Part shown: piece after piece, positions 22,674 through 33,084 of the stretch
How positions within the stretch are numbered: position 1 is the first letter of the stretch
Layout: each line of letters starts with the position of its first letter
NCBI GenBank assembly: GCA_036250225.1
Contig: JAPZLL010000035.1
Location: 124,001 to 188,000 of the forward strand
Direction: 5' to 3'
DNA: 64,000 bases
Source: Cercophora sp. LCS_1
Taxonomy: Eukaryota; Ascomycota; Sordariomycetes; Sordariales; Lasiosphaeriaceae
The notes under the pieces: model-generated
Told to the model about the DNA's origin: nothing
Seen by the model: the letters and a program-made list of their open reading frames with translations, nothing else
Database searches by the model: none
Program-made: the position numbers and the translations under genes

Positions 22674-23255
22674 ATGAAGTTTACGCAGGTCTTCCTCGCC
22701 GGCCTAGCCGCGGCTGCCCCCCGCCCCCAAACCAGCACAACATCCCTTTCAAATCCCGTGTCGAGCGCCGTCTCAGTCATCTCCTCCATCGCCAGCACCT
22801 TGCTACCCAGTATCCCCGTCTCGGTCCCGGCGCCACTGCCAACCGTCCCAACAGGCGCTCCTTCTCTGCCGAGCGTTCCGAGCATCTCACCACCGCCAGC
22901 CACGGCAACTCCAGCCATTCCGTCTCCTCCTTTCGGAAATGCTACATCGGTCGTTTCGTCGATTCTCTCCAGCTTGCTTCCCAGCGCTCCAAGCCTGACC
23001 CCCCCGAGTGTTGTGCCAACTGTGGCCGTCCCCAGCGTACCGGTACCTAGCGTCCCAGTGGTGCCCAGCGTTCCAGTGGCACCCAGTGTACCAGTTCCAG
23101 TCCCCAGCGCCCCGGCTCCGAGTGTTCCCGTCCCGGTGCCCAGTGCCCCAGCGCCCAGCCTACCAGTCCCAAGCGTTCCCGCGCCGGTCCCTAGCGTCCC
23201 GGCCCCGAGCCTCCCCGCTCCAGTCCCTAGTCTCCCGGTTCCTAAAGCTCGTTGA
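22674..23255 (+). CDS. Secreted Pro/Val/Ser-rich repeat protein
   Basis: Single exon, 193 residues. I start at 22674 (caagATGaag) because it gives a signal peptide MKFTQVFLAGLAAAAP; the in-frame ATG at 22611 would put it inside the protein. The mature part is low-complexity. Two similar segments (AVSVISSIASTLLPSIPV and SVVSSILSSLLPSAPSL) are followed by about 80 residues built from PSVPV, PSAPA and PSLPAPV units. There is no cysteine and no GPI signal; it ends VPKAR. Similar proteins are structural wall components or surface coats, but no function can be assigned. Repeat number is likely to vary among strains. Confidence 0.75.
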   Translation: MKFTQVFLAGLAAAAPRPQTSTTSLSNPVSSAVSVISSIASTLLPSIPVSVPAPLPTVPTGAPSLPSVPSISPPPATATPAIPSPPFGNATSVVSSILSSLLPSAPSLTPPSVVPTVAVPSVPVPSVPVVPSVPVAPSVPVPVPSAPAPSVPVPVPSAPAPSLPVPSVPAPVPSVPAPSLPAPVPSLPVPKAR

Positions 23256-24268
23256 GCCCGCCATGTCAACCAACAGTTGGATCTTGGGAAGGATGAGCTG
23301 GTATGAGTGGTAATCCCCCATGTGTTTTTCGGCACTGTATTTCCTTCAAAATCCAGGAAAACATGAAACGAAGGAGGAGCAGGGGGTTATTTCCCTTTCG
23401 TATATGAAAGCTTATTAGTCGATTACTTACTTTCAGTAACTACCTAGTCAGCTCGTTTAGATGGAGTATATGCAAGGGGAGATTTCGCAGCCTGTTATGC
23501 CACTTCAATTTGGTATCAACCTCTTTTTCAACCTTCTTTTCCAAAGGTTGATTCAAACTGCCGTACGATTGTGTAAACTGCGTATAAGCAGCGTGTAAAT
23601 GGGTGTAAATGGAGCTTTTCTCCAAAAATTCTACATACAACCCTAACCCTGTATCGACCGTACAGACCGTTTGGACCTCGTGTTAGGCATAGAGCCAAGC
23701 TAGTAGTAATGACCCTTTGTGCTGAGCTGATTTGGCTTTCTGTTTTTACATTTGGACCAGTCGTCGAAAAATGCAGCGATCTCGAGCTAGGCCCTGCCTG
23801 GTTAAAAGTTGTCCTGATGCAGATCGCATCTCCACTACCGTCTTCCCGCTTCCTCGACCAGACAGGCGGTAAGGGGGGAGTGGAGATGAATCTAACCGAA
23901 ACCAGTCAGCGAAGACCGCGTTGTTGCTGCCGGGCTGCAGACCGGACATGCGAGTGTGGAGAAAATGCACCTTGCCGACCGACTCATTGGCCGCAGGCGT
24001 TATCTTTGATACGACCGGCCAGTCGCTGTCTGCCAACTCATTGTCGCTCCATTTCTCCTCTGGCTCTCGAGAAAATTCAGGACAGGTTTGAGCGGGCACT
24101 CGACAAACCATGGTCGGGTTGAAATGGACCCAAGTCCCCCGATGACTGGAGTGTCAATCCACGGGCTTTTCCATCCATACACTCAAGTTCTAGTTGACGT
24201 CACAGAACACTTGACGGCATTTGACCCGCGACTCGCGAGTTTTAATCCCCGAATTCTGGTTACGAATC
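23256..24268. other. Intergenic region without a recognisable gene
   Basis: About 1 kb. One CCCTAACCCT stretch at about 23641-23650 looks telomere-like but is a single short copy. Open frames near 23709-24122 on both strands overlap and are unremarkable. Confidence 0.45.
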
Positions 24269-25624
24269 ATGGGGCAGATGTTGGCTGGTCCCGACGGCAA
24301 CAAAGTAGACCAACCCCACGACGCGCGCAGCACCACCCGCAGACGTCTGGGCGACGGCATCGCTCATCTCTCCTTGGCTGACATTTTCAACGCGAAGCTG
24401 AGGGCACAATCCAAAGACGTAGCGCATTCGTCAAAAGAAGCAGCAAAACAGCACTCAAGCATCTTTTCGTCCTCGTCCCCGCCCTCACCCGCCCCCTCAG
24501 ATGACCGCGCGCTCACTCCCGGCCGTGGCGGCGAACTCGAGAGACAACTGGAGGTTCAGGGAAGTCTCAACGGTGTTCAGTGTTCGGCCATCCCCGATCT
24601 TGGGTCAAGCTTCAACATCCTCTCCGAAGCCTTCGCCCTCTCACATGGGTTCCACATCAAGAAACAGAAGCGGCCGAGACAGTACGCCTTACCCAACGGC
24701 ACTAGGAAACAGTTTTCTGGTGTCGCGAACCTTACCTGGAAGTTTCACGGAGAGTCGGGGACACATCGATGTATCTTCCACGTTCTCAGGGGCTGTGTTC
24801 ATCCCGTTATTCTCGGCGAAAATTTCCTCCGCACGACCAAGACCTTCACCAAGTTTGCACATCGCGTCAAGACCACGTTGGTCTCGGGGGCGTCGCCATT
24901 TCCACGACTTTTGCACATTGACGACGGAGAGGATGACTGGCCGAGAATGTCGCAGAGACTCTCAGGCATGTTGGGTGGCTGCTGTGTTGCCAGTCTCGCC
25001 GACACTTGTTCCGACCTCAACATCGTACGGAGAAGCACCGCCATGCAGCTGGGGCTTATCATCTCGGAGGGATCCGGATGCACGACCATGGTTCAGCTCG
25101 TGGACGGTTCCATCGGTCGAACAACGGGTGTCGTCAGGGACGCAAAGTGGACCTTTGGGGTGAGCCGGAGCGCCGAGGCTTCACATCGTGTCGACTTCCA
25201 CGTCATGGACGATCTCCCGTGTCCGGTTATTCTTAGCAAGTGGTTATTGTTGGATAACAACGTCTTTCTGAAATACGAAGACTTGTTTTTCGACAGCCCG
25301 GTGACGCACGGTTTACGCGAAGAGACGGTTTTCTCGGTCACGAAGACCAAGGATTCAACGGTGAAAGGGATCACACTCAATCCAATCGTAGAGGAAGAGG
25401 AGGAAGAAGAAGAAGAGGTGCGTCAGTCAGAGATAGAGGGTCGGATGCCACCACCTGAGCAGGCTGCGGCGAGAAGGGAGTTGTTAGTGAGGGCCACATG
25501 GCAGCCATCTCTTGAGGCCTTTGCCAATAATGGGGAGGCTTCGACTGATCGTTGTCTCGGTTCTGGAATCTGTCAGATCTTCAGTAGACTACGTCCGGCT
25601 GCTACTGGGAATAAACCTATTTAA
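24269..25624 (+). CDS. Protein with two tandem retropepsin-like aspartic protease domains
   Basis: Intronless, 451 residues from the ATG at 24269 (another in-frame ATG is at 24221). After a charged, Ser-rich N-terminus (about 1-95) come two similar units. Unit 1 has CSAIPDLGSSFNILSEAFA (Asp110) and ends CVHPVILGENFL. Unit 2 has CVASLADTCSDLNIVRRSTA (Asp245) and ends LPCPVILSKWLL. The pattern D-x-[GC]-S, an I-L-S/V-R helix, then PVILG...L about 80 residues on is that of retropepsin-like and gag-polyprotein aspartyl proteases. In unit 2 the glycine of DTG is cysteine, so activity is uncertain. The tail has a run of acidic residues. No reverse transcriptase, integrase or LTR lies nearby, so it is a host-like or domesticated gene. 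Two domains in one chain could pair internally like a pepsin (inference). Confidence 0.7.
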   Translation: MGQMLAGPDGNKVDQPHDARSTTRRRLGDGIAHLSLADIFNAKLRAQSKDVAHSSKEAAKQHSSIFSSSSPPSPAPSDDRALTPGRGGELERQLEVQGSLNGVQCSAIPDLGSSFNILSEAFALSHGFHIKKQKRPRQYALPNGTRKQFSGVANLTWKFHGESGTHRCIFHVLRGCVHPVILGENFLRTTKTFTKFAHRVKTTLVSGASPFPRLLHIDDGEDDWPRMSQRLSGMLGGCCVASLADTCSDLNIVRRSTAMQLGLIISEGSGCTTMVQLVDGSIGRTTGVVRDAKWTFGVSRSAEASHRVDFHVMDDLPCPVILSKWLLLDNNVFLKYEDLFFDSPVTHGLREETVFSVTKTKDSTVKGITLNPIVEEEEEEEEEVRQSEIEGRMPPPEQAAARRELLVRATWQPSLEAFANNGEASTDRCLGSGICQIFSRLRPAATGNKPI

Positions 25625-26380
25625 CCACTTATGCTTGACACATAGGGTGTAATACCGCCCCGTCCAAGCCTTGGATGATTTCTTGGGGATGAACGTCAAC
25701 AAAGTGTGCAACCCATTTCCCAATATTCCATTTACCGCCTTTTCCTTTAACAACACTGACCTGAAATCGGGCTGCCGCGTGCTTTTCTTGACTAGCCGCC
25801 CCACCTGCAACACTGCCGACATTGTCTTTGATGTCGTAGGTAGGGACTGAGCGCCACCTGCAAAGTACACAGGCAGCTTCACGCTATGGTCTTTTGCAAC
25901 TAGGCTGCTTGTCTACTGCAAACATGGAGTGGATATAGGGACGGGGCGAGGGATCGGGGATTCAGGGGTACAGGATTGCGTCATTTTTACACTCATTTGA
26001 GCTCCACACATTGCATTGATTTAGACATAACTATCCCCCAGGGGTACCACTTGAAAACACCAATTTCGAAACCTTGATATTTAAATCTTTTTAGTTGTAT
26101 CAATGTAGTTACACTCCCAGACTGCAGTTACCCAACTCATCCAGGACATGACTAACCTGACAGCTGAAGCTCGTGACTCACTCCGCTAGATGAAAAGAAA
26201 GATCTACCTGTAGGTCGGCTTACAGCCGACTAGTACATTGTTCTGGGGAGCATGTGTGTTGATTCACCAATCTAGCACTACCTATTGCGACTTCCACATA
26301 CAGTCCTTAAACCAATCAGAACTAGTGTTACGTGTATCGCGTCACTGAACAGCGTAACAATTTCACGCAAGGTCTTGACC
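25625..26380. other. Intergenic region, AT-rich
   Basis: 756 bases between convergent genes. AT-rich from about 25980 to 26300. A 97-codon minus-strand frame at 25589-25882 has no recognisable motif and overlaps the 3' end of the protease-like gene. Nothing firm seen. Confidence 0.45.
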
Positions 26381-27121
26381 TTAGCCCCCCAACTTTCTGA
26401 CACGTTTGGCTGGCCCGTGTACCTCCTTCTTGTGGCGTTTCAAAGCGTCCTTCCGAGCGAATGTTCGGGAGCACATATCGCAGTCGGCACTTATAGTGCG
26501 GTACCTGGTGTTTTCGGCCCATTTTTTGTGCTCGTTCCAAACATGACGGTCCTTCTCCTTCTGATTCCCAGCCCTAGCCCAGTCACAGTCCTCTTTGGGG
26601 CAGCGTCGGTGAGTAGCAGCATGTCTCCTGAGCAAGAGTTTGAGCAACTTGAGCCGCTGGGGCAGGGGAACAACTCACTTCATCTTGTCGAGGTCAGGTT
26701 CTTGATAATCACAGCCCTTCCATGTACATCGTACACGGGCTTTAGATCTTCTGACCAAGGGATGTCCTTGGGTGGAAGCAGAAGCCGCATCTGCCGCTGT
26801 TCCATACTCACCATTGTCACGCACCGTATGTTCCGAATTCTCAGTAACGTTAGGTGTGCCTGAGAGGGGCGGTGACAACATGCCAGCACTTCAGAGTTGC
26901 TGCATGGGCGCGTCGTCGACAGAAATGGCGCTCGGGACGTGGGCTAGCAGGGCTGGGCTGATGGTTGGGTAAATCTCATAACCACCAGCGCTTGCATCCA
27001 TCCAGGGAGTCGAATTGGACATGGTTGGGTCCGAATCGGAGGTGATGCATTCTTCAAAGGAACGAATCTCGCCGGGAGCCTCGTCGCCCCACACAAAGTC
27101 CCAACTCTGAGCACCAGCCAT
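26381..27121 (-). CDS. C2H2 zinc-finger protein, with an in-frame TGA
   Basis: Probable DNA-binding regulator. Coding parts are 27121-26679 and 26627-26381; the 51-bp intron (donor GTGAGT, acceptor CTCAG) splits a zinc finger, and joining gives CTWKGCDYQ...KMKRHAATH (C-x4-C-x12-H-x3-H). Next comes CPKEDCDWAR...HVWNEHK, then a classical finger CDMCSRTFARKDALKRHKKEVH. A basic tail ends the protein. The N-terminus is acidic. A TGA at 26893-26891 interrupts the frame after SVDDAPMQQL; the frame then continues unbroken from an ATG at 26881. Translation may begin at 26881, an intron with a weak GTGGTT donor may remove the stop, or the gene is damaged. A second, in-frame 45-bp GTGAGT intron is possible inside the first part. 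It is divergent from the deaminase gene, 668 bp away. Confidence 0.65.
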
Positions 27122-27789
27122 GGCTAAAAGGTGGTGGGTAGTTAGAGGCGCTCGCGAGTTGCGAAGGAGGATCGCTGCGGGTGAGAATGGAGAATGAAGA
27201 AGAACCGCTGTGTGGAGGGAACCATGCCTTAAATTTGTCTTGAGGCAGCGTTACGGAGAGAGTGGCTTTGTGACGAGCCTGAGCTGTGCGGCAGGCCGAG
27301 GGGCTTCACACTGCACTGGCTTGGATCAGGAGGTGGCCGAGAGGGCACCAACTGGCTCAATTCCACGGTAATCTTCAATGGCCTCCAAAGTCCTTGAAGA
27401 GAAGAAAACCAAGATAGATACAATCTGAGGCGATCAGAGTCCTCATTTTATCCTCCAAATTCTGTCGGACTCGGAGCACCTGAGGTGATGGCCACGCCCA
27501 AGTGGTTGGATGGGGTCGCTGCTGCCGGAAGCGCCAAATGCATGCCAAGGCACTAGCAAGCCCTGAAAATCCAACTCGCTGTTGAAAGCGGTCGATGCAA
27601 GTCGCACTGTATGCATGCGACATGGCGCAGAGGTATGCACCTTTGGCATCGCTCCGCGGCCCAGTGGGATGTGTGCGGCCACCCAGCGCGGTGCAGAACC
27701 AAGCGGCATCGTCTCCTCATGACACCATTTTTTTCAGTCACACAGACCCGGACTTGTCGACGAAAATTGACCCTCCGCATCACCTCAGG
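27122..27789. promoter_or_regulatory. Shared upstream region of the zinc-finger and deaminase genes
   Basis: 668 bases between two divergently transcribed starts. It must hold both promoters. I could not identify specific factor sites. Confidence 0.5.
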
Positions 27790-29218
27790 ATGGCCTCGCC
27801 CGCAAAGAAGGCCTCATTGACTCAGATTGTTGGGGATGAACTCAGTCGCTTTGTGGTGCAGTCCACGTTACTCCACTTGATCGACCCTGTTCGAGGGGAA
27901 CCGACGAGAACCTTCCTCGACGAAAACCCTGAGAGCGACACCTCGGGCGGGCAGAAGCTCAAGCAGAAGTTCCTCGACTCGTTCGCTCTTATCTGTTCAA
28001 CCTCGAGTTCGGGAGCGGAAACCGCCTCGGCTGTCTGCTTGGAGCAACATCTCCCGGCCGGAGCAATCCTGCGCGTGGCACGCAACCGCGGCTTGGAGCC
28101 CAGGGACCTAACTGGCCTTGAAAAGGTATTGCAAATCCTCCAAGTAACTGCCAGAAAGGGTATGTAGGCGCTTTCCCCGAAATATCTGAGGATTTGCTGA
28201 CGCAACCTGCGATGCAGAGAAGTCATGGTCGCAAGCCGAGTCCGAGATTCTCGGTGTGGTTGTCGAGCTCGACAAAGGTCGGATCTTGTCGATGGCCGTG
28301 AAAATAGAGAAGCACGGGATCAGAAACTCTCTACGAGGGGCGCGTTCTAGGCTTCTTACCAGTCAACTGAAGCTAGATGCCAGGGCAATTCCTGAGCTGA
28401 GAAAGTGGCTGGAGAGTTACCCTTTTGAGGCCACGTCTCCGCATACCTGGAGTCCTGCGACTATGGCTGTCCTCATTGCGTGGGCGTCACAAGCCAGGTG
28501 GACCTATGCTGAGCAGTTAAGGATTCTCTTTGGGCCCGCCGAAACGAAAATGCCGCCCTGGCTGGACACCCTGCACAAGATCGCTCGCTACCGCTCTGCC
28601 ATCAAGTCCATGGTAAAGCTTGCAGCGAAGCAGCCCGAGGTCTTGGCAGGCATTCACATTCAAGACGTCAAGGCTACTGGTCCGCGTCCATTCTCTCTCT
28701 CCATAGGGAGAGCCCCCCTTCTAGCGATTGTCAAGAGACTTGTCGGGGAAGATTCAGGGACGACAATGGAGCAGCTGGAAAAGCGCTTGGACACGCAGGA
28801 TGTCGAGAAGAAGCTGCGTAGCGCATGCCGGTTGAGCCTGACTCTACACGCGGAAATGCAGCTCGTTGTGTTTTACGAAGGCAATCCGAGTTTGGCTCCT
28901 CGGATGCAGTACATGGGGACGAGCAAGAAGGCATGTTTTCATTGCCACAAGTATCTACTCCAGCATCCACTCGGACCCCAAGTTTCGGCTTGTCACCAGA
29001 AGATCTACCCGACATGGATGCCACCACCGTACTACACAACCCCTGGCAAATTCAGGAAAAACGCTCCATTTGTTAAACTCAGCAGGGAGATTGAGAATTT
29101 GACGAAGCAGGAGCTCAAGACTGCGCTGGCCGCTCCCCGACGGCCCAAGAACCAAGATTCGACTGCCGGTCCCTCCTTGACCACAACGGCGACGGCACCG
29201 ACGGAGCTGGGATCATGA
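27790..29218 (+). CDS. OTT_1508-like nucleic acid/nucleotide deaminase family protein
   Basis: Exons 27790-28159 and 28218-29218, joined in phase 1 (donor GTATGT, acceptor TGCAG); about 456 residues. The C-terminal third has a cytidine-deaminase-like zinc site: LHAEMQLVVFY (His334, Glu336) and, 27 residues on, KKACFHCHKYLL (Cys363, Cys366). The spacing and the G-[ST]-SK-x-CF-x-C context match the OTT_1508-like deaminases known in fungi and some bacteria, where they are thought to act on nucleic acids or nucleotides in conflict settings. The first 300 residues are mostly helical and unassigned. There is no signal peptide. The tail is Ala/Pro/Thr-rich. The dynamin-like gene follows 489 bp downstream on the same strand. 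The substrate is unknown. Confidence 0.75.
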
Positions 29219-29707
29219 ACGCTGGCGAAAGTACAGTCCAGTCTCAGAGAGGTACCTGGGGACGACCTGGAGGAGAATACGTGCGCAGCGCTCTAACGAG
29301 CAACGTCGCAGCACACAGAATGTAATACATCATTGGTACATGTTGGGGGCCGATTCTACATGTTGCATCCTTGGGCCCATTTGTGCATTTACTACATGAT
29401 TGGACCGAAAGTGGCGCAGAGACGCCGCAATGCGCCGGTGGTGCCCAGTCCTGCGGGGAGGCCTTCTATATGCGGGTGGCCTTGCACATATGGGTGGCCT
29501 TGCACATGCGGGTGGCCTTGAACATACGGGACGCCTTGCGCATGTGGGAGGCCTTCCACATCTTCATGAGCGATACCGTCCCAAGCGGCACTGGAAATTT
29601 GGGGCACGATTCCCCTTGCCATCGATAATCCCGCATCGGCTTCACTCGTCCTGCAAACCGCTTCTGGCCCTCAACCCATTCCCAAAGGACCTAGCAAAAG
29701 AGCAACG
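29219..29707. other. Deaminase-dynamin spacer with minisatellite
   Basis: 489 bases: 3' flank of the deaminase gene, a six-copy 18-bp repeat and the leader of the dynamin-like gene. A frame running through the repeat (29400-29711) overlaps the dynamin ATG and is probably not translated. Confidence 0.5.
29460..29567 (+). repeat. Minisatellite, six degenerate copies of an 18-bp unit
   Basis: Units begin at 29460, 29478, 29496, 29514, 29532 and 29550 with consensus GGCCTTGCACATGCGGGT. Copies differ at two to six positions. It lies 141 bases before the dynamin ATG, so it may be within its promoter or 5' leader. Confidence 0.85.
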
Positions 29708-31968
29708 ATGACGGACGCAAACATAGCCGTGGGAGATCACCGGGACCTCCTGGACATCATCGATAAGCTTCGCTCGCAGGGAGTCAGTCACTATGTCGAC
29801 CTACCGGAAATCATCGTCTGCGGAGATCAGTCTGCAGGCAAGAGTTCCGTCCTCGAGGCCATCTCCCGCATGCCGTTCCCCACCAAGGACGGCCTCTGCA
29901 CCCGTTTCGCCACCGAGTTGGTCCTTCGCCGGAGCCCCAACGTGAACACCAAAGTCTCCATCACTCCAGGCGAGAGCCGATTTGGAGAACACAAAGAATG
30001 CCTCGAGAGTTGGCAACCCAAGGCGAGCATTGACACAGGGGGCCTAGGCGCAGTGACGGAAGAAGCAATGCTCGTCATGGCTGACCCCACGGCCGCCGCC
30101 GGCGGCACAGGAGGGGACTTCTACGATGACATCCTTCGCATCGAACTCACCGGGCCAGAACTGCCACACCTCACCATGGTAGACCTCCCAGGCCTCTTCA
30201 GGAGGGGAAACAAGGAGCAATCTGACGCCGACGTTGAGATTGTCCGCGCCATGGTGGAGAGGTACATGGCGCGACCGCGGAGCATCATCCTTACCGTGGT
30301 GTCGGCCCAGTATGAATATGTCCTACAGGACGTCACGTTGATGGCCAAGCGTGCCGACCCAGAAGGGCTGCGCACCATGGGTCTCATCACAAAGCCCGAC
30401 AAATTGGACGTAGGCTCGAACATGGAGGCTTCCTATGTCCGTTTAGCTCAGAACATGGAGGAAGAGCTTCGTCTCGGCTGGCACGTCCTAAAAAACCGAA
30501 AATTCGAGGAACGGAATATTACCTCGGCCGAACGCGACGCCGTTGAGAGCGACTTCTTCTCCAAGGGCGTGTGGAGCTCCATCGACTCCTCCCACTGCGG
30601 CGTGGCCGCCCTGAGGACCAGACTCAGCGCGGTTCTGAAGGACCAGATTCTTGCCCAGCTCCCGAGCCTTGTGCAGGATGTGGAGGATGGCATTCACGAC
30701 TGCGATGTCAAGTTGAAGCGACTCGGCCCGGTCCGAGAAACCCGACAGCAGCAGCTGAGCTACCTGCTGGACATCAGCGAGGAGTACACGTCCCTGGCGA
30801 CGCAAGCGGTTGAGGGCACATACACCTCACATCGGTTTTTTGGCAACCGGAATGAGATCGACAAGTTCTGTAGAAGGCTGAGGGCTGTTGTGCAGAACCG
30901 ACTCCGCGAATTTGCCGATGAGATGCGGCGGAACGGCCAGAGTCAGTACATTGTCGATTCGGAGAGCGAGAACGACGGCAGCCGCGAAATCCGAGACTCG
31001 CCTCGCATCTCCCGGTCCGAGTATGTGGAGGGCGTTGCAAGTCGCCTCAAGTTCAGCAAGGGTCGAGAACTCCCCGGCCTGTTCAACCCGCTCATTGTTG
31101 GTGACCTCTTCGTTGCGCAATGCGAGCCATGGGGGAAGATCACAAGGCTCCTCGTCGAGGACATTCTGGAAGACGCGCATCGGGCAACCCGGGAGATCGT
31201 TGAGCATGTCACTGCGAGCGACGTTGCCGAAGGGGTTCTTGGAATTGTTCGCCAGGGAATCGAAGGGTTGAAGGTCGGACTGGACGTCCAAGTCGAGGAG
31301 CTGCTTGAATCTGTCAAGCAGCACGCCATCACGTACAATCCCCAGCTCACCGAGAACGTCCAGCGGATTCAGCAGGATCGGCACAAACATGATGTCAGGC
31401 AGTTGATCCGCAAAATGTTCGGACAGGATACTTTCGACGAACCACACAAAAAGATCAGCCTGAATCCGATCCAACTCCTAAAGGTAGCAGATGAGGGATT
31501 TGAGCCCGATATGGAGCGGTTTGGAACCGCGTTAGCGGTGGATTACATGGAAGCTTACTACAAGGTAATAATAGTCTTTCCTTCATCCCCAAGGCCAACT
31601 AGATAGTGCTGACAGATTCATTCCGCTTCTAGGTAGCCTTGAGCAGGTTCATCGATGACATGAGCGTCTTGGCACTTGAAAACCGACTCATTAGCAAGCT
31701 CCCAACGCTTTTTCGATCCAGCAATTTCCTGGAGATGACTGACCAAGACGTATCCCACCTCGCAGGCGAGACCGCCGAATCTTCCCTAGAGAGAAAACGT
31801 CTCGGAGCGAAACGGGAGATTCTCAAGACAGGGCTTCAGGGCCTGAAGAGCCTGCACAAGCGCGGAAATGCTGTCAAGTCCCCCAAACAGGATCAGGAGC
31901 CACGCGAAGATTCGGAAAAGTCGTCCACCATGACACCAAGCTGGTCTGTAAGTGTAAATAGCCTCTAA
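29708..31968 (+). CDS. Dynamin-like (Mx-like) large GTPase
   Basis: Membrane-remodelling or self-assembling GTPase of the dynamin superfamily. Exons 29708-31564 and 31633-31968, phase 0 (donor GTAATA, acceptor TCTAG); about 730 residues. GTPase motifs: G1 GDQSAGKSS (39-47), the switch Thr in PFPTKDGLCTRFATEL, G3 DLPG (about 159) and G4 TKPD (about 228). A stalk region follows, and a GTPase effector domain bridges the splice (AVDYMEAYYKVALSRFIDDM, then ALENRLISKLP). There is no PH domain, Pro-rich tail or transmembrane segment, so it resembles Mx and the fungal vegetative-incompatibility-type dynamins rather than Vps1, Dnm1 or Mgm1. Target membrane or ligand is unknown. The tail is Lys-rich. 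Confidence 0.9.
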
Positions 31969-32415
31969 TAGCGCCATGCAGACGACTGCTGGACACCCTC
32001 GGGGCATCTATCTAGCAGGAGTTTGAATGACTTTTTCCTCGGTAGCTAAATTGCAAGATTGGATTTCCATTCTGACTGCACTTCACTCATCTTAGCCGAG
32101 GCGCGCTAAGATGATGACATGATGGTAAATTTATAGTCGGCAACCCAGCGTTCACCTTCGTGGATACTAGAGGCGGAGGCTACTCTGTTCCGAAGAATGG
32201 AAGGAAATTCATGATCTCGGTTTAGGATGCATGTAATCGCTACTCCACCACCCTAAACGGTTATTCCCGCCGAAACACGGCCTTGAACAGGTAAATCAAT
32301 AGTAGTACTGCGCTAGTAAGGCTCAAGCGAGGGTATATCAATCTAAATGATGCTGTTTCGCCCCGCTACCTGAAATCCTCCATGGGTGGCTCTTCACTAC
32401 AACCACTCTCTGTGC
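31969..32415. other. Intergenic region between convergent genes
   Basis: 447 bases. No gene, RNA or repeat noticed; a short inverted TTAGCCGAGG/CGCGCTAAG stretch lies at about 32093-32109. Confidence 0.4.
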
Positions 32416-32684
32416 TTACGCCACAGGCTCTGACCCCCCTTCCTCCTTCTTCTCCTCCTCCTCAACCACCCCCTCTCCCTCCCCTGGGTCGCGATCACCG
32501 ACCCAGAACCGCGCCCGATCAGCTGCCAGCACGAGGTCCCGCTCCAACTCGCGCGCCTCTACCAACATACCCCCGTCCGAGAGCAGGAACTCGAAGGCGC
32601 GTCGGTACAGCTGCCGCTCTGAGGTCATCCTCCAATCGCGGGTAGCGGCAGACTCACTTGATCCCATTTGGGAACTCTCAGTCG

Positions 32685-32726
<42 letters not shown>

Positions 32727-33084
32727 TGAGCGCGCTTTCGGCGGCCAGGGCGTCCTCCGCGGGCGGGATGGCCGAGCCGCCCTGGTCGGCAACTTGCAGC
32801 CCCGCCAGCAGGTCCGCAAGCAGCTCCCGGTCCCATCCCTCGTGGAGGAGGGTGACGATGAGAGAGTTGAGGAGCCGGTCGAGGCGGGAACGATGCGACG
32901 ATTGTTGCGTGTTTCTGACAAGCTCGAGGGCCGACGGGGCCGGGGCGTCAGAGGCATCGCCGAACTCGGCTGTGGTCGAGCTTGGGGTCTCCGGCTCCGC
33001 GTCGGGGGAGTGATCATGCTGGGGAATAGCCGAGGATAGCGTCAGAGTTTTGTGGGCGTCGTCGAGATTCGGGACCGGCTCCAT
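32416..33084 (-). CDS. Hypothetical protein with a poly-threonine tract
   Basis: Single exon, 222 residues, acidic. I do not recognise the family. Visible parts: an N-terminal low-complexity segment, a helical core (ALELVRNTQQSSHRSRLDRL followed by LNSLIVTLLHEGWDRELLADLLAGLQ), thirteen consecutive threonines encoded by a GTC microsatellite, a second helical part (RRAFEFLLSDGGMLVEAREL) and a Glu/Lys-rich end. There is no signal peptide or membrane segment. Codon use and the conserved look of the helical parts suggest a real gene, but expression is unproven. Confidence 0.55.
32687..32725. repeat. (GTC)13 trinucleotide microsatellite
   Basis: Thirteen perfect GTC units, read as threonine on the minus strand inside the 32416-33084 gene. 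Its length should vary between isolates. Confidence 0.95.

Noticed and set aside
23641..23650. CCCTAACCCT as an interstitial telomere
   Set aside because: Less than two repeat units; expected by chance and not accompanied by subtelomeric features.
24269..25624. Retropepsin-like gene as part of an LTR retrotransposon
   Set aside because: No reverse transcriptase, RNase H, integrase, gag zinc knuckle or long terminal repeats within several kb.
29460..29567. The 18-bp repeats as a CRISPR-like array
   Set aside because: Units are contiguous without spacers, and the host is a fungus.
29400..29711. Small protein encoded across the minisatellite
   Set aside because: Its end overlaps the dynamin ATG in another frame, and its Gly-Leu-Ala-His repeats simply translate the 18-bp unit.
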